Source of the DNA: Curvibacter sp. CHRR-16
GTDB taxonomy: Bacteria; Pseudomonadota; Gammaproteobacteria; Burkholderiales; Burkholderiaceae_C
Direction of reading: 5' to 3'
Assembly: GCF_018474005.1 (NCBI RefSeq)
Contig: NZ_JAHCSH010000002.1
Location: forward strand, 1-64,000
Length of the DNA: 64,000 nucleotides
In this document: piece by piece, positions 17,912-28,257 of the stretch
Position numbering within the stretch: the stretch's first letter is position 1
How the letters are laid out: each line of letters begins with the position of its first letter
Program-made: the position numbers and the translations under genes
Notes under the pieces: model-generated
The model's input: the letters and a program-made list of their open reading frames with translations, nothing else
Database searches by the model: none
What the model was told of the DNA's origin: nothing

Positions 17912-20098
17912 TTATGCCGCCAAACGAGACAGATCAGCCACTTGGTTCATGGCCAGTTGCAAGGTCTTGAGCAGCCCCAAGCGGTTCAGGCGCAAGTCGT
18001 CTTGCTCAGCATTGACCATGACGTCATCAAAGAAGGCATCCACCGGCGTGCGCAGCGCGGCCAAGGTCTGCAGCGAGGCGGTGTAATCACCCGCTTGGAA
18101 CTGCGCGTCGGCCTCGGGCTTGAGCTTTTGCAGCGCGGCATACAAAGCTTGCTCGGCATCTTCTTGCAGTAAAGCGGGGTTGACGTGGGCATCCACCGCC
18201 ACTTCGGCCTTCTTCAAGATGTTGCTCACGCGCTTGTTGGCTGCAGCCAAAGAAGGCGCTTCGGGCAAAGCGGCAAACGCACGCACCGCAGCCAAGCGTT
18301 GGCCCACATCGCCCAAGCGCTGGGGACGCTGGGCTAGCACCGCATCGACCTCTTGCACGCTGTAACCTTGCTCGCGCAGGCTGCCAGCCAGTCGGTCGTA
18401 GATGAAGTCTGCCAAGGCTGCCGTGGCATCGGTTATCTTGTCGCCAAACGCTGGCACAGCGCTTTGCAACAAAGGCACCAAGTCCAGCGGCAGGTTCTTT
18501 TCGCTCAGCATGCGCACCACGCCCAAAGCGTGGCGGCGCAGGGCGAAGGGGTCTTTGTCGCCAGTGGGCAGGTTGCCAATGCCGAACATACCGACCAAGG
18601 TTTCCAGCTTGTCGGCCAATGCCAAAATGGTGCCCGTCTGGTTGCGGGGCAACTCATCGCCTGCAAAGCGGGGTTTGTAGTGGTCTTCAATGGCAATGGC
18701 CACACCGTCGCGCAGGCCTTCGTGGCGGGCGTAGTAGCCCCCCATGACACCTTGCAATTCGGGGAACTCGCCCACCATATCGGTCAGCAAATCGGTCTTG
18801 GCCAACAGGGCCGCTTCCTGCACCTTGTGGTCCAGCATGTCAAAGTGGTCTTTGTCATCCACGCTAAATGGCGTGGTGGCCATGCGCAGTTGGTTGACGA
18901 TGGCATGGGCCATCGCGCGCACGCGCTCAGCCCGCTCACCTTGCGTGCCCAACTTGTTGTGGTAGACCACTTTGGCCAGACCCGGCACACGGCTGGCCAG
19001 GGTCTTTTTGCGGTCTTGGTCAAAGAAGAACTTGGCGTCAGCCAAACGGGGACGCACCACACGCTCGTTGCCACCGATCACGGCACTGGCGTCAGCGGGG
19101 CTGATGTTGCTCACCACCAAGAACTGGTTGGTCAACTTGCCTGCTGCATCCAGCAAGGGGAAGTACTTCTGGTTGGCCTTCATGGTGAGAATCAGGCACT
19201 CTTGCGGCACTTCGAGGAATTGCTTTTCAAACGCGCAGATGAGCACATTGGGGCGCTCCACCAGTGCGGTCACTTCGTCCAGCAGGGCATCGTCTTCAAT
19301 GGGCTTGCAGCCGCCTCCCACTTGGGCAGCGGCGGCCTGCAGTTGGCGGGCGATTTCGGCGCGGCGTTCGGCATAGCTGGCAATGACGGCACCGTCGTCG
19401 CGCAGCGTAGCGGCGTAGGCCTCGGCGTGGGCGATGACCACGGGCGACTTGGCGGCCTCAAAACGGTGGCCGTGCGTGCTGTTGCCAGCCTGCAAGCCCA
19501 GTGCCGACACGGGCACCACGGTCGAACCATGCAAGGCCACCAAACCGTGGGCGGGGCGCACGAAGCTGACGCTGGTCCAGCCAGGCAACTCGCAGCCGCT
19601 TTCCAGCTGGTAGCTCATGACCTTGGGAATAGGCAGCTTGGCAATGGCTTCCTGCAAGGCTTTTTGCAGGCCTTCGGCCAGCGTAGCGCCTGCCACGGTG
19701 CTGTGCAAAAACAGGGCTTCGGCTTTGCCATCGGGGGCCCGCTGCAGGCCGGCCACGGCAGCGGCAGGGTTGCTCACGTCCACGCCCAAGGCTTGCAGTT
19801 TTTTCAACAGTGCGGGGGTGGCGGCACCATTGGCGTCCAGCGCCACGGCCACGGGCATGAGTTTTTGCGCCACAGCTTTGTCGGCCGCCTTGGTGGCCAC
19901 TTGGGCCACTTGCACCGCCAAACGGCGCGGCGAGGCATAGGCGGTCACAGCCGCATCGGCTGCGGCCAAGCCTTGGGCTTTGAGGCTATCGGCCAGCACA
20001 GTAGCGAAAGCATCGCCCAGTTTCTTCAGGGCTTTGGGTGGCAGTTCTTCGACGAAAAGCTCAACCAACAAGGTGTCTAGCAGGGTGGGGTTTGTCAT
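17912..20098 (-). CDS. glyS: Glycyl-tRNA synthetase beta subunit
   Basis: The beta subunit of the alpha2beta2 glycyl-tRNA synthetase carries tRNA-binding domains. The start MTNPTLLDTLLVELFVEELPPKAL in parts is typical and gives 728 residues (family about 690-720). An anticodon-binding DALR-like region forms the C-terminus (HVNPALLQEDAEQALY). It follows glyQ by 17 bases. A large open frame on the opposite strand is only a shadow of this GC-biased gene. Confidence 0.97.
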   Translation of the reverse strand: MTNPTLLDTLLVELFVEELPPKALKKLGDAFATVLADSLKAQGLAAADAAVTAYASPRRLAVQVAQVATKAADKAVAQKLMPVAVALDANGAATPALLKKLQALGVDVSNPAAAVAGLQRAPDGKAEALFLHSTVAGATLAEGLQKALQEAIAKLPIPKVMSYQLESGCELPGWTSVSFVRPAHGLVALHGSTVVPVSALGLQAGNSTHGHRFEAAKSPVVIAHAEAYAATLRDDGAVIASYAERRAEIARQLQAAAAQVGGGCKPIEDDALLDEVTALVERPNVLICAFEKQFLEVPQECLILTMKANQKYFPLLDAAGKLTNQFLVVSNISPADASAVIGGNERVVRPRLADAKFFFDQDRKKTLASRVPGLAKVVYHNKLGTQGERAERVRAMAHAIVNQLRMATTPFSVDDKDHFDMLDHKVQEAALLAKTDLLTDMVGEFPELQGVMGGYYARHEGLRDGVAIAIEDHYKPRFAGDELPRNQTGTILALADKLETLVGMFGIGNLPTGDKDPFALRRHALGVVRMLSEKNLPLDLVPLLQSAVPAFGDKITDATAALADFIYDRLAGSLREQGYSVQEVDAVLAQRPQRLGDVGQRLAAVRAFAALPEAPSLAAANKRVSNILKKAEVAVDAHVNPALLQEDAEQALYAALQKLKPEADAQFQAGDYTASLQTLAALRTPVDAFFDDVMVNAEQDDLRLNRLGLLKTLQLAMNQVADLSRLAA

Positions 20099-20115
20099 TG
20101 TTCTTGTCTCCGTGC

Positions 20116-21030
20116 TCAGGCGTTTTTGGCAGGCGTTGCGGGCATTTGGGCAATCCACTCGCGCGGGGCCATGGGAAAGCCCAAGCGCTCGCGGCTGTCG
20201 TAGTAGCTTTGGGCCACGGCACGCGCCAAGTTGCGGATGCGACCGATGTAGGCGGCGCGCTCGGTCACGCTGATAGCGCCCCGGGCGTCCAGCAGGTTGA
20301 AGCTGTGCGCGCTCTTGAGCACTTGCTCGTACGCAGGCAAGGCCAGCTGCTGTTCGATGAGGTATTTGGCTTGCTTTTCGTGCGCGTTGAAAGCGTGGAA
20401 GAGGAACTCCGCGTCGCTGTGCTCGAAGTTGTAGGTGGACTGCTCCACCTCGTTTTGGTGGTACACATCACCGTACTTCAGAGTGTCGGTCCACTGCAGG
20501 TTGTAGACATTGTCCACGCCTTGCAGGTACATGGCCAGGCGCTCCAAGCCGTAGGTGATCTCGCCGGTAGCGGGCTTGCAGTCGATGCCGCCCACTTGCT
20601 GGAAGTAGGTGAACTGCGTCACTTCCATACCGTTGAGCCAAACCTCCCAGCCCAAGCCCCAAGCGCCCAGTGTGGGGTTTTCCCAATCGTCCTCGACAAA
20701 ACGGATGTCGTTTTTCTTCAGGTCAAAACCCAGCGCTTCGAGCGAGCCCAGATACAGCTCCAAGATGTTGGCTGGCGCTGGCTTCAAGACCACTTGGTAC
20801 TGGTAGTAGTGCTGCAAGCGGTTGGGGTTGTCGCCATAGCGGCCATCTTTGGGGCGGCGGCTGGGCTGCACGTAGGCGGCCTTCCAAGGCTCTGGGCCAA
20901 TGGCGCGCAAAAAGGTGGCGGTGTGGCTGGTGCCGGCCCCTACTTCCATGTCGTAGGGTTGCAGCAAGGCGCAGCCTTTGGAATCCCAGTATTCCTGCAA
21001 GCGCAGGATGATTTGCTGAAAAGTAAGCAT
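20116..21030 (-). CDS. glyQ: Glycyl-tRNA synthetase alpha subunit
   Basis: The catalytic alpha subunit, 304 residues, with [20 protein letters not shown], the [25 protein letters not shown] class-II motif region (in parts) and [12 protein letters not shown]. It pairs with glyS downstream to charge tRNA-Gly. The 56-base gap to lnt upstream contains no clear terminator. Confidence 0.98.
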   Translation of the reverse strand: MLTFQQIILRLQEYWDSKGCALLQPYDMEVGAGTSHTATFLRAIGPEPWKAAYVQPSRRPKDGRYGDNPNRLQHYYQYQVVLKPAPANILELYLGSLEALGFDLKKNDIRFVEDDWENPTLGAWGLGWEVWLNGMEVTQFTYFQQVGGIDCKPATGEITYGLERLAMYLQGVDNVYNLQWTDTLKYGDVYHQNEVEQSTYNFEHSDAEFLFHAFNAHEKQAKYLIEQQLALPAYEQVLKSAHSFNLLDARGAISVTERAAYIGRIRNLARAVAQSYYDSRERLGFPMAPREWIAQMPATPAKNA

Positions 21031-21086
21031 GGTGTGTTGTTATGCGTTAGGAGCCCTGCGCTATTGCCGGGCACAAGAGCGGCATT

Positions 21087-22676
21087 TTACGGGCGGGAAC
21101 CCTGCTGCCAGCGCCACAGGCCCCACCACAGCAGCAGGCACAGCGCCCACAAGGGCCACAGGCCATAGGCCGCTACCCAACGCGCATAGGGTGTGAGGCC
21201 ACTGCGCCCCTGCACCGCCGCCTGCAGTACAGCGCGTTCGCCATAGGGCAAGGCTACTACCACTTGCCCGGTATGGCTGACGATGGCCGTTGCCCCGGTA
21301 TTGGTGGCGCGCAGCACGGGACGCTGGAACTCCATGGCCCGCACGCGCGAGATGTGCAAGTGCTGATCCAGTGCCACGGTGTTGCCAAACCAAGCCAGAT
21401 TGCTCACATTGGCCAAGATGGTGGGCTGCTGGTCGGGCTTGGCAAAGCGGGTGGCGATTTCTTCGCTGTACAGGTCTTCGTAGCAAATATTGGGGGCAAC
21501 CAACTGACCTGCCACCGGCAAGGGTACTTGGCCCAAATCCCCCCGGGCGAAGGAGTCCAGCGGAATGCTCATGAGCCGCATAAACCACTTAAAGAGGGGC
21601 GGAATGAATTCGCCAAACGGCACGAGGTGGTGCTTGTCATAGCGCCACTGCGCCAGTGCTGGGTTAGACCCCCAAGCCAACATGGAGTTGGTATACCCCA
21701 CCTGCTGATTGCCCAGTGGAATACCGACCAAGGCCGTGGTACGGCTGGCCGCAAAGTGCTGCTGCAGCGTGGACAAATAGTCGCCGGGCAACTGGTAGGG
21801 CAACAGTGGAATAGCCGTTTCGGGGGCCAGCACCAAGTCCGACTGTGCGCTGCGCAGTTGCGCGCCATACCAATCGAGCGCGAGCGGAATGCCCGTGCCC
21901 ATTTCAAACTTTTCGTCTTGGGGGATAGCGCCTTGCAGCAACTCCACCCGCAGCACGCCGCTACTGGCGGTGAAGTTCTGCGCCGCTGGTGGCAACAGCC
22001 AACCGAGCAAGAGCCCCGCAGCGCATACCGCCAGCACCACACTGCGCACACGCTGGCCCAGCACCATCCAGACGGCAGGCACTGCCGCCAAGGCGGCTGC
22101 CAGCCAACCAGCACCGAACACCCCCACCCATGGGTAGGTGGCGGACAAGGGGCCATCGACCCACGCGTAGCCCACACCACCCCAGCCAAAACCTGTCAGC
22201 ACCCAACTGCGCAAACCCTCAGCCAACGTCCAGCAGCAGGCAAAAGCCAAGCCCCACGCCAGTGGGCGCTGCAGCATCCAGCGCCGCAGCACATAACCCA
22301 ACACCGCGTAGTAGCTGGCCAAGAAGGCCGCCAACAAGACCACCGCCACAAGCGATAACCACAGCCACAGGCCGCCATACACATGCATAGCCACCACCAG
22401 CCACCAAAAGGTGGCCGCCAGCCATGCGGTGGCAAAGCACCAACCCTGCCACAGGGCTTGGCGTGCACTGACAGCGTGCCGCCAATGCCACGCCAACACC
22501 GCCAAGGCCGCCCACTGTAGTGGCCACAATGGGACACCGCGTGCTGGCAGCCATGCCGCGCCGCCATCAAACGGCTCAGCAAAAGGCCATGCCAAGCTCA
22601 CCGCATGAACCAGACCCGCTATCAAAACGATAGCTGCCACAGCAATATCTGTAAGCCTTACAGGCCGATTCATCAT
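21087..22676 (-). CDS. lnt: Apolipoprotein N-acyltransferase
   Basis: Lnt adds the third acyl chain to lipoproteins in the inner membrane. The 529 residues comprise a multi-spanning N-terminal half and a nitrilase-like periplasmic domain with the catalytic triad Glu286 (APETAIP), Lys348 (RYDKHHLVPFGE) and Cys398 (NICYEDLY). The ATG overlaps the corC stop (ATGA), so the two are translationally coupled. The codons for AAIVLIAG near the N-terminus contain a GCTATC...GATAGC palindrome. Confidence 0.96.
   Translation of the reverse strand: MMNRPVRLTDIAVAAIVLIAGLVHAVSLAWPFAEPFDGGAAWLPARGVPLWPLQWAALAVLAWHWRHAVSARQALWQGWCFATAWLAATFWWLVVAMHVYGGLWLWLSLVAVVLLAAFLASYYAVLGYVLRRWMLQRPLAWGLAFACCWTLAEGLRSWVLTGFGWGGVGYAWVDGPLSATYPWVGVFGAGWLAAALAAVPAVWMVLGQRVRSVVLAVCAAGLLLGWLLPPAAQNFTASSGVLRVELLQGAIPQDEKFEMGTGIPLALDWYGAQLRSAQSDLVLAPETAIPLLPYQLPGDYLSTLQQHFAASRTTALVGIPLGNQQVGYTNSMLAWGSNPALAQWRYDKHHLVPFGEFIPPLFKWFMRLMSIPLDSFARGDLGQVPLPVAGQLVAPNICYEDLYSEEIATRFAKPDQQPTILANVSNLAWFGNTVALDQHLHISRVRAMEFQRPVLRATNTGATAIVSHTGQVVVALPYGERAVLQAAVQGRSGLTPYARWVAAYGLWPLWALCLLLWWGLWRWQQGSRP
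22618..22634. repeat. Palindrome GCTATC-N5-GATAGC inside the 5' end of lnt
   Basis: Six-base arms (22618-22623 and 22629-22634) flank AAAAC. The element matches the core of the 15080-15102 palindrome and encodes AIVLIA in the first membrane segment of Lnt, so it appears accommodated in frame. Confidence 0.5.
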
Positions 22677-23563
22677 GCAGAAACGTCAGCAACTGGTGAC
22701 ACTTTGAACCACTTCACAGCACCGCCTTTGGTGTGCATCACGACAAAGCGCAAGCCCCCCAATTCGGCGTGCTCGCCGCGCTTGGGAACGTGCCCCATTT
22801 CGTGGGCAATCAAACCACCGATGGTGTCAAAACTGGTACCAAAGCTGGTGTCGGGGTCGGAGCTGGCCAAATGGACGTCAAACGCTTCATTGACGCGTTC
22901 AATCGGCGTATCACCACTGACGCGCCAGGTTTTGTCGGCCAAGGAGAAGATGTCGCCCTCGTCTTCGGCGACATCGAATTCGTCCTCGATCTCGCCCACG
23001 ATCTGCTCGAGCACGTCTTCAATGGTGATAAGCCCAGCCACCCGGCCGAATTCGTCAATCACCACAGCCAAGTGGTTGCGGTTGCCACGGAATTCGCGCA
23101 GCAAGTCGTTTAGGCCTTTGGATTCGGGCACGAACACGGCTGGGCGCAACAAGGCGCGGATGTGCAGTTCTGGGGCGCGCTGCAGCTTGAGCAGGTCTTT
23201 GGCCAGCAAGATACCAATGATGTTCTCGCGCTCGCCTTCGTACACCGGAAAACGGGAATGCCCGGTATCGATGACAGTGTGCAGCATGGACTCCAGCGGT
23301 GCAGCAATGTCAAGCAAGTCCATGCGCGGGGCCGGCACCATGACATCTCCGGCGCTCATGTCGGCCATGCGGATCACGCCTTCGAGCATGACGCGCGATT
23401 CGGCTCCGATGATCTGATTGTCCTCAGCCTCGGCCAAAGTTTCTATGAGTTCATCCTTGGAGTCGGGCCCCGGGTGGATGAACTCGGCAATTTTTTGCAG
23501 CAAGCTGCGTTTGTCTTCTCGTGGCTCACCCGCTCGCGCGGGCGGGGGATGGTCAGCGCCCAT
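22673..23563 (-). CDS. corC: CorC/HlyC-family protein with CBS pair
   Basis: The start MGADHPPPARAGEPRED gives 296 residues: a CBS-domain pair (around MVPAPRMDLLDI and FVPESKGLNDLL) and a C-terminal CorC_HlyC transporter-associated domain (EDEGDIFSLADKTWRVSGDT in parts). In E. coli the homologue YbeX/CorC is linked to magnesium/cobalt handling and ribosome biogenesis. The gene overlaps manC upstream by 11 bases and lnt downstream by four, the conserved corC-lnt pair. Confidence 0.92.
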   Translation of the reverse strand: MGADHPPPARAGEPREDKRSLLQKIAEFIHPGPDSKDELIETLAEAEDNQIIGAESRVMLEGVIRMADMSAGDVMVPAPRMDLLDIAAPLESMLHTVIDTGHSRFPVYEGERENIIGILLAKDLLKLQRAPELHIRALLRPAVFVPESKGLNDLLREFRGNRNHLAVVIDEFGRVAGLITIEDVLEQIVGEIEDEFDVAEDEGDIFSLADKTWRVSGDTPIERVNEAFDVHLASSDPDTSFGTSFDTIGGLIAHEMGHVPKRGEHAELGGLRFVVMHTKGGAVKWFKVSPVADVSA

Positions 23564-25013
23564 AAACGTCCTCAAATCGCACAATATCGTCCTCGCCCAA
23601 GTAGCTGCCGGACTGCACTTCAATCATTTCCAAAGGCACTTTGCCGGGGTTTTCCAGCCGATGACGGGTGCCCAAAGGGATGTAGGTGGACTGGTTTTCT
23701 GACACCAGCAACACCTGCTCGCCCACCGTCACGCGGGCGGTACCACTGACCACAATCCAGTGCTCGGCACGGTGATGGTGCATTTGCAAGGACAGTGCCG
23801 CACCCGGTTTGACTTGGATGCGTTTGACCTGAAAGCGTTCGCCCGCATCCACACTGTCGTACCAGCCCCAGGGACGAAATACCTTGCGGTGGTACTGCCC
23901 TTCGCTGCGCTGGGTTTGCTTGAGACGATCAACGATCTTCTTCACATCCTGCGTTTTGTCTTTGTGGGCCACCAGCACGGCATCGGCGGTTTCGACGACG
24001 ATCAAGTCATCCACCCCCACACAGGCCAGCAAACGCCCTTCGGACAGGGCCAAGGTATTGCGGCTGTCGTGCAACAGCACGTCGCCTTGGGCCACGTTGC
24101 CTTGGGCGTCTTTGGGTAGCACGTCCCACAGGGCATCCCAGGCCCCCACATCGGACCAACCCGCCGCTAAGGGAATCACCACGGCTCGGGGCAGGTCTGC
24201 TGCTGGCTGGGCCGTAGCAGCGATGCGCTCCATCACGGCATAGTCAATCGAATCGCTGGGGCATGCGGCAAAAGTTTGTGCATCCACGCGCACAAAATCG
24301 CCATCGGTGCGACCTTGCCAACTGGCTTGCTCGCAAGCGGCTGCAATGTCGGGGCGGCACACTTGCAGTGCACGCAACCACACCGACGCACGCACCATAA
24401 AGAGACCGCTGTTCCACGAGTAAGCACCTTCATCCAAATAGCGCTGAGCGGTGGCCAAGTCGGGTTTTTCCACGAACCGCTGGATGGTTCGCGCCCCCAG
24501 TGCATCGGCTTGACCTGCGGCTTGGATATAGCCGTAGCCCGTTTCAGGGGCGTCGGGGGTGATGCCAAAGGTCACCACTTTGCCAGCGGCGGCGGCGGCG
24601 GCACCTTGGCGCACCACCTGCTGAAAAGCAGCCGTATCCACAATAACGTGATCTGCTGGCATGACCAGCAGTACTGGGTCGTCTTGACTTAGCTTTTGCG
24701 CAGCATGGGCGGCAATGGCCAAAGCCGGCGCAGTGTTGCGCCCTGTGGGTTCGAGCAATACCGTGCCAGGACGCTGCATTTGGCGCAATTGCTCGGCAAT
24801 CACAAAGCGGTATTCCTCGTTGCACACCACCAAGGGGGAGAGCAAGTGCAAATCTTGGATGCCATCCAAACGGCGCAGTGTGGCCTGCAGCAAAGAATCT
24901 TCCCCCAGCAAGGGCAAGAGCTGCTTGGGGTATTTTTCACGGCTCAAAGGCCACAAACGGGTGCCTGAGCCTCCAGAGAGGACAACAGGCAATACGGTCA
25001 CAAAGTCGGTCAT
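23553..25013 (-). CDS. manC: Mannose-1-phosphate guanylyltransferase / mannose-6-phosphate isomerase
   Basis: A bifunctional enzyme of GDP-mannose synthesis, 486 residues. The nucleotidyltransferase domain has VVLSGGSGTRLWPLSREKYPKQ (in parts, near 11-32) and ESYSWNSGLF-like AYSWNSGLFMVR; the C-terminal cupin domain has FRPWGWYDSVDAG, LSLQMHHHRAEHWIVVSG. It probably supplies GDP-mannose for surface polysaccharide. It precedes corC on the same strand and follows another nucleotidyltransferase by 18 bases. Confidence 0.94.
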   Translation of the reverse strand: MTDFVTVLPVVLSGGSGTRLWPLSREKYPKQLLPLLGEDSLLQATLRRLDGIQDLHLLSPLVVCNEEYRFVIAEQLRQMQRPGTVLLEPTGRNTAPALAIAAHAAQKLSQDDPVLLVMPADHVIVDTAAFQQVVRQGAAAAAAGKVVTFGITPDAPETGYGYIQAAGQADALGARTIQRFVEKPDLATAQRYLDEGAYSWNSGLFMVRASVWLRALQVCRPDIAAACEQASWQGRTDGDFVRVDAQTFAACPSDSIDYAVMERIAATAQPAADLPRAVVIPLAAGWSDVGAWDALWDVLPKDAQGNVAQGDVLLHDSRNTLALSEGRLLACVGVDDLIVVETADAVLVAHKDKTQDVKKIVDRLKQTQRSEGQYHRKVFRPWGWYDSVDAGERFQVKRIQVKPGAALSLQMHHHRAEHWIVVSGTARVTVGEQVLLVSENQSTYIPLGTRHRLENPGKVPLEMIEVQSGSYLGEDDIVRFEDVYGR

Positions 25014-25031
25014 GAACGGTTAGTTAGGCAA

Positions 25032-26141
25032 TCAAACGTGGCCACGGGCATCGCCCCAGCGCAAGTGCGAGCGGTCATCGCCACGGTACAAGGTTTCACC
25101 ACGGCGATCGACGCAGTAGTGGCGCGACACAATCATCTCGTGGAAGTAAGCGCCTTTGGGGATGCGCACATAGTCAAACAGCACGCTGCGCATCACACAA
25201 GCACCACCACTGATGACACTGCCATTGCCAATCCATGCTGGCCCCACGATGGTGGCACCGGGCTCCAAAGTCACGCTAGACCCAATATAAACGGGACCTT
25301 CAATCGTTACCTTATCCCAGTCGATACGCGTATTGAGACCTACCCACACACCGGGACGCACCTCGGTACCAGGCATGGGCATATTGTCCACTTCGCCTTT
25401 GAGCACACGCTGCAACACCGACCAGTAGTCGCTTACGCGACCAATGTCTAGCCAGTGGAAAGCCCGGTTTTGCACATAAAAAGGGGCTTTTTGCGCCACC
25501 AACTGCGGGAACAGCTCAGAACCAATGTCGTATTCCTTGCCCGCAGGAATCATGTCCAGCACTTGGGGCTCGAACAAATAAATACCGGTGCTGGCCAAGG
25601 TAGAGAGGGCTTCTTCGGGTTTAGGCTTTTCTTGGAATGATTGAATGCACCCTTCCTCATCAGCCACCACGATGCCATAGGCGCGCACTTGCTCGCGCGG
25701 TACATCCAAGGCCACCACACTGGCCAAAGCTTGCTTGGCCTTGTGCTCGGCAATGGCTGCCGTGATGTCCAAATCAATCAGCGCATCGCCGCACAGTACC
25801 AACGTTGTTTCATCAAAAAAACCACTGAAATCTTGAATCCTGCGCATCCCCCCCGCCGACCCCAAGGGACGAGGCACGACATCGCCGTGCTCCACCACCC
25901 CTTCGTAGGAATAACCCAACTCCACGCCCCAGCGGCGTCCATCGCCAAAGTAGCGTTCAATGGCCTGGTGGTGGTAAGCCACGTTGACCATGATCTGGCG
26001 CACACCGTGGCGGGCCAAATGCTCAATCAAGTACTCCATCACCGGTTTGCCCAAAATGGGCACCATGGGCTTAGGCAAATCATGGGTCAATGGTCGCACC
26101 CGGGTCCCCTGCCCGGCCGCCAGAATCATCCCTTTTGTCAT
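25032..26141 (-). CDS. Sugar-phosphate nucleotidyltransferase with left-handed beta-helix tail
   Basis: A 369-residue protein with an N-terminal nucleotidyltransferase fold ([22 protein letters not shown] in parts, GDALIDLD) and a C-terminal hexapeptide-type repeat region ([31 protein letters not shown]). Such GMPP/GCD1-like enzymes make a nucleotide sugar such as GDP-mannose or dNDP-glucose; the exact substrate is not determinable here. It is divergent from rfbB and next to manC, so it belongs to a polysaccharide-precursor block. Confidence 0.85.
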   Translation of the reverse strand: MTKGMILAAGQGTRVRPLTHDLPKPMVPILGKPVMEYLIEHLARHGVRQIMVNVAYHHQAIERYFGDGRRWGVELGYSYEGVVEHGDVVPRPLGSAGGMRRIQDFSGFFDETTLVLCGDALIDLDITAAIAEHKAKQALASVVALDVPREQVRAYGIVVADEEGCIQSFQEKPKPEEALSTLASTGIYLFEPQVLDMIPAGKEYDIGSELFPQLVAQKAPFYVQNRAFHWLDIGRVSDYWSVLQRVLKGEVDNMPMPGTEVRPGVWVGLNTRIDWDKVTIEGPVYIGSSVTLEPGATIVGPAWIGNGSVISGGACVMRSVLFDYVRIPKGAYFHEMIVSRHYCVDRRGETLYRGDDRSHLRWGDARGHV

Positions 26142-26216
26142 CTAGTTTCCTTGTTAAAGTGGCAAGCTTACTGCATGCATGTATGCGCCCCTACAGTGGC
26201 CCGATAATGGAGACTG

Positions 26217-26232
26217 TGCGCTATACAGCGCA
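26217..26232. promoter_or_regulatory. Small inverted repeat in the rfbB divergent region
   Basis: TGCGCT (26217-26222) and AGCGCA (26227-26232) flank ATAC, 28 bases before the rfbB ATG. It could be an operator or an RNA hairpin in the rfbB leader. The remaining 120-base divergent gap holds no clear promoter pair. Confidence 0.3.
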
Positions 26233-26260
26233 TAACCATACAACAACAAGGTTACACACT

Positions 26261-27322
26261 ATGACGATTTTGGTGACAGGTGGGGCAGGGTTTATTGGCA
26301 GCAATTTCGTGCTGGACTGGTTGGCGCAAAGCCAAGAGAGTGTTGTCAACGTGGACAAGCTCACTTATGCAGGCAATTTGGCCAATTTGGCCAGCCTGCA
26401 AGGCAACCCAGGGCATATTTTTGTGCAAGGCGATATTGGTGATCGCGCCCTGATCGAAAAGCTGTTGAAACAACACCAAGTACGGGCAGTCGTGAACTTT
26501 GCAGCCGAAAGCCATGTGGATCGCTCTATCCACGGACCCGGCGAGTTCATCCAAACCAACATCGTGGGCACTTTTGGCTTGCTGGAAGCCGTGCGTGCGC
26601 ACGTCAACGGCTTGTCAGACACAGACAAGGCGGCATTTCGCTTCCTGCATGTGAGTACCGATGAGGTATACGGCAGCCTGAGCCCCGACGCTGCTGCATT
26701 TACCGAACAGCATCGGTACGAGCCCAACAGCCCCTACTCGGCCAGCAAGGCTGCCAGCGACCATTTGGTGCGCGCTTACCACCACACCTATGGCCTGCCC
26801 GTGCTGACAACCAACTGCAGCAACAACTACGGCCCCTACCATTTCCCCGAAAAACTGATTCCACTCATGATCGTCAACGCCTTGGCAGGCAAACCCCTGC
26901 CCGTGTATGGCGACGGCATGCAAATCCGCGACTGGCTGTACGTGAAAGACCATTGCAGCGCCATTCGCCGCGTGTTGGAAGCCGGTCGTTTGGGTGAAAC
27001 CTACAACGTGGGCGGCTGGAATGAAAAACCCAATATCGAGATCGTGCGCACCATTGCCAGCTTGCTCGATGGTCTACGTCCGCGCGCCGATGGCAAGTCC
27101 TATGCCGAGCAAATCAGCTACGTGACTGATCGCCTTGGACACGACCGCCGCTACGCCATTGATGCCCGCAAAATCGAACGCGAACTGGGCTGGAAACCCG
27201 CTGAAACCTTTGAGAGTGGAATCCGTAAAACCGTGCAGTGGTATTTGGATAACCAAGAATGGGTGGCGCAAGTGCAAAGCGGTAGCTACCGCGATTGGAT
27301 TGCCCAGCAATACCAAGGCTGA
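26261..27322 (+). CDS. rfbB: dTDP-glucose 4,6-dehydratase
   Basis: RfbB converts dTDP-glucose to dTDP-4-keto-6-deoxyglucose, step two of dTDP-L-rhamnose synthesis. The 353 residues start [20 protein letters not shown] with the Rossmann GxxGxxG. The catalytic STDEVYG and [10 protein letters not shown] (YxxxK) and the C-terminal [12 protein letters not shown] are present. It opens the rfbBDAC operon, 2 bases before rfbD. Confidence 0.97.
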   Translation: MTILVTGGAGFIGSNFVLDWLAQSQESVVNVDKLTYAGNLANLASLQGNPGHIFVQGDIGDRALIEKLLKQHQVRAVVNFAAESHVDRSIHGPGEFIQTNIVGTFGLLEAVRAHVNGLSDTDKAAFRFLHVSTDEVYGSLSPDAAAFTEQHRYEPNSPYSASKAASDHLVRAYHHTYGLPVLTTNCSNNYGPYHFPEKLIPLMIVNALAGKPLPVYGDGMQIRDWLYVKDHCSAIRRVLEAGRLGETYNVGGWNEKPNIEIVRTIASLLDGLRPRADGKSYAEQISYVTDRLGHDRRYAIDARKIERELGWKPAETFESGIRKTVQWYLDNQEWVAQVQSGSYRDWIAQQYQG

Positions 27323-27324
27323 AC

Positions 27325-28251
27325 ATGAGTCAGTCCACCACATGCCCCACCATTTTGTTGTTGGGCTGCAATGGTCAAGTCGGCTGGGAGCTCCAGCGCT
27401 CCCTGAGCGTGCTGGGGCACTTGGTCAGTCTGGGTAGCCGCAGCAGCCTCAACCCCCATGGTCTGTGCGGCGACTTCACCGATTTGGTGGGTTTGCAAGC
27501 CACGCTCGATAGGGTGCAGCCCCACATCATCGTCAACGCCAGTGCTTACACGGCCGTCGACAAAGCTGAGGCCGAACCAGCCTTGGCCACACAAATCAAC
27601 GCTACAGCGCCCGCTCTGCTGGCTGAGCATGCGGCCAAAACAGGCGCATGGCTGATTCATTTCAGCACCGACTATGTGTTCAACGGCCAAGGTGACCGCC
27701 CTTGGCAAGAGGACGACACACCAGCCCCCTTGAGTGTGTATGGTCAGAGCAAACTGGCTGGTGAGCAAGCGGTGGCTCGGCACGCCAAACACCTGATACT
27801 GCGCACTAGCTGGGTCTATGCCAGCCGCGGCGGCAACTTTGCCAAAACCATGCTGCGCTTGGCCAGCGAGCGCGATACGCTGCGGGTGATCAACGATCAG
27901 TGGGGAGCCCCTACATCCGCCGAATTGTTGGCCGATGTGGTGGCGCAAGCCATTCCGCAATTGCAGCGCAACCCCGCTTTAGCAGGCAGCTACCACTGTG
28001 CTGCAACGGGCTATACCACATGGTTTGATTACGCGCGCTTGGTACTCACACTGGCACAAGCCCACGGACACACACTGACAGTAAAGCCCGAGCTGGTAGA
28101 GGCGATCCCCACCAGCGCCTACCCCACCCCGGCCCAACGTCCACTCAATTCGCGCCTCAATACCCACAAACTGCAAACCCACTTCGGCCTGCAACTACCC
28201 CACTGGGAGTCGGGCGTTCGCCGCATGTTGACTGAAATTACAGGGAGTTAA
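27325..28251 (+). CDS. rfbD: dTDP-4-dehydrorhamnose reductase
   Basis: RfbD performs the last reduction to dTDP-L-rhamnose. The ATG at 27325 gives 308 residues with the nucleotide loop LLLGCNGQVGWEL, STDYVFNG, and the YxxxK pair in VYGQSKLAGEQ. It lies two bases after the rfbB stop and six before rfbA in the operon. Confidence 0.96.
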   Translation: MSQSTTCPTILLLGCNGQVGWELQRSLSVLGHLVSLGSRSSLNPHGLCGDFTDLVGLQATLDRVQPHIIVNASAYTAVDKAEAEPALATQINATAPALLAEHAAKTGAWLIHFSTDYVFNGQGDRPWQEDDTPAPLSVYGQSKLAGEQAVARHAKHLILRTSWVYASRGGNFAKTMLRLASERDTLRVINDQWGAPTSAELLADVVAQAIPQLQRNPALAGSYHCAATGYTTWFDYARLVLTLAQAHGHTLTVKPELVEAIPTSAYPTPAQRPLNSRLNTHKLQTHFGLQLPHWESGVRRMLTEITGS

Positions 28252-28257
28252 ACAACA

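Noticed and set aside
18353-20080. 575-residue open frame on the plus strand opposite glyS
   Set aside because: Gly/His/Gln/Val-rich translation with no domain; it mirrors the codon bias of glyS, which is unmistakable on the minus strand.
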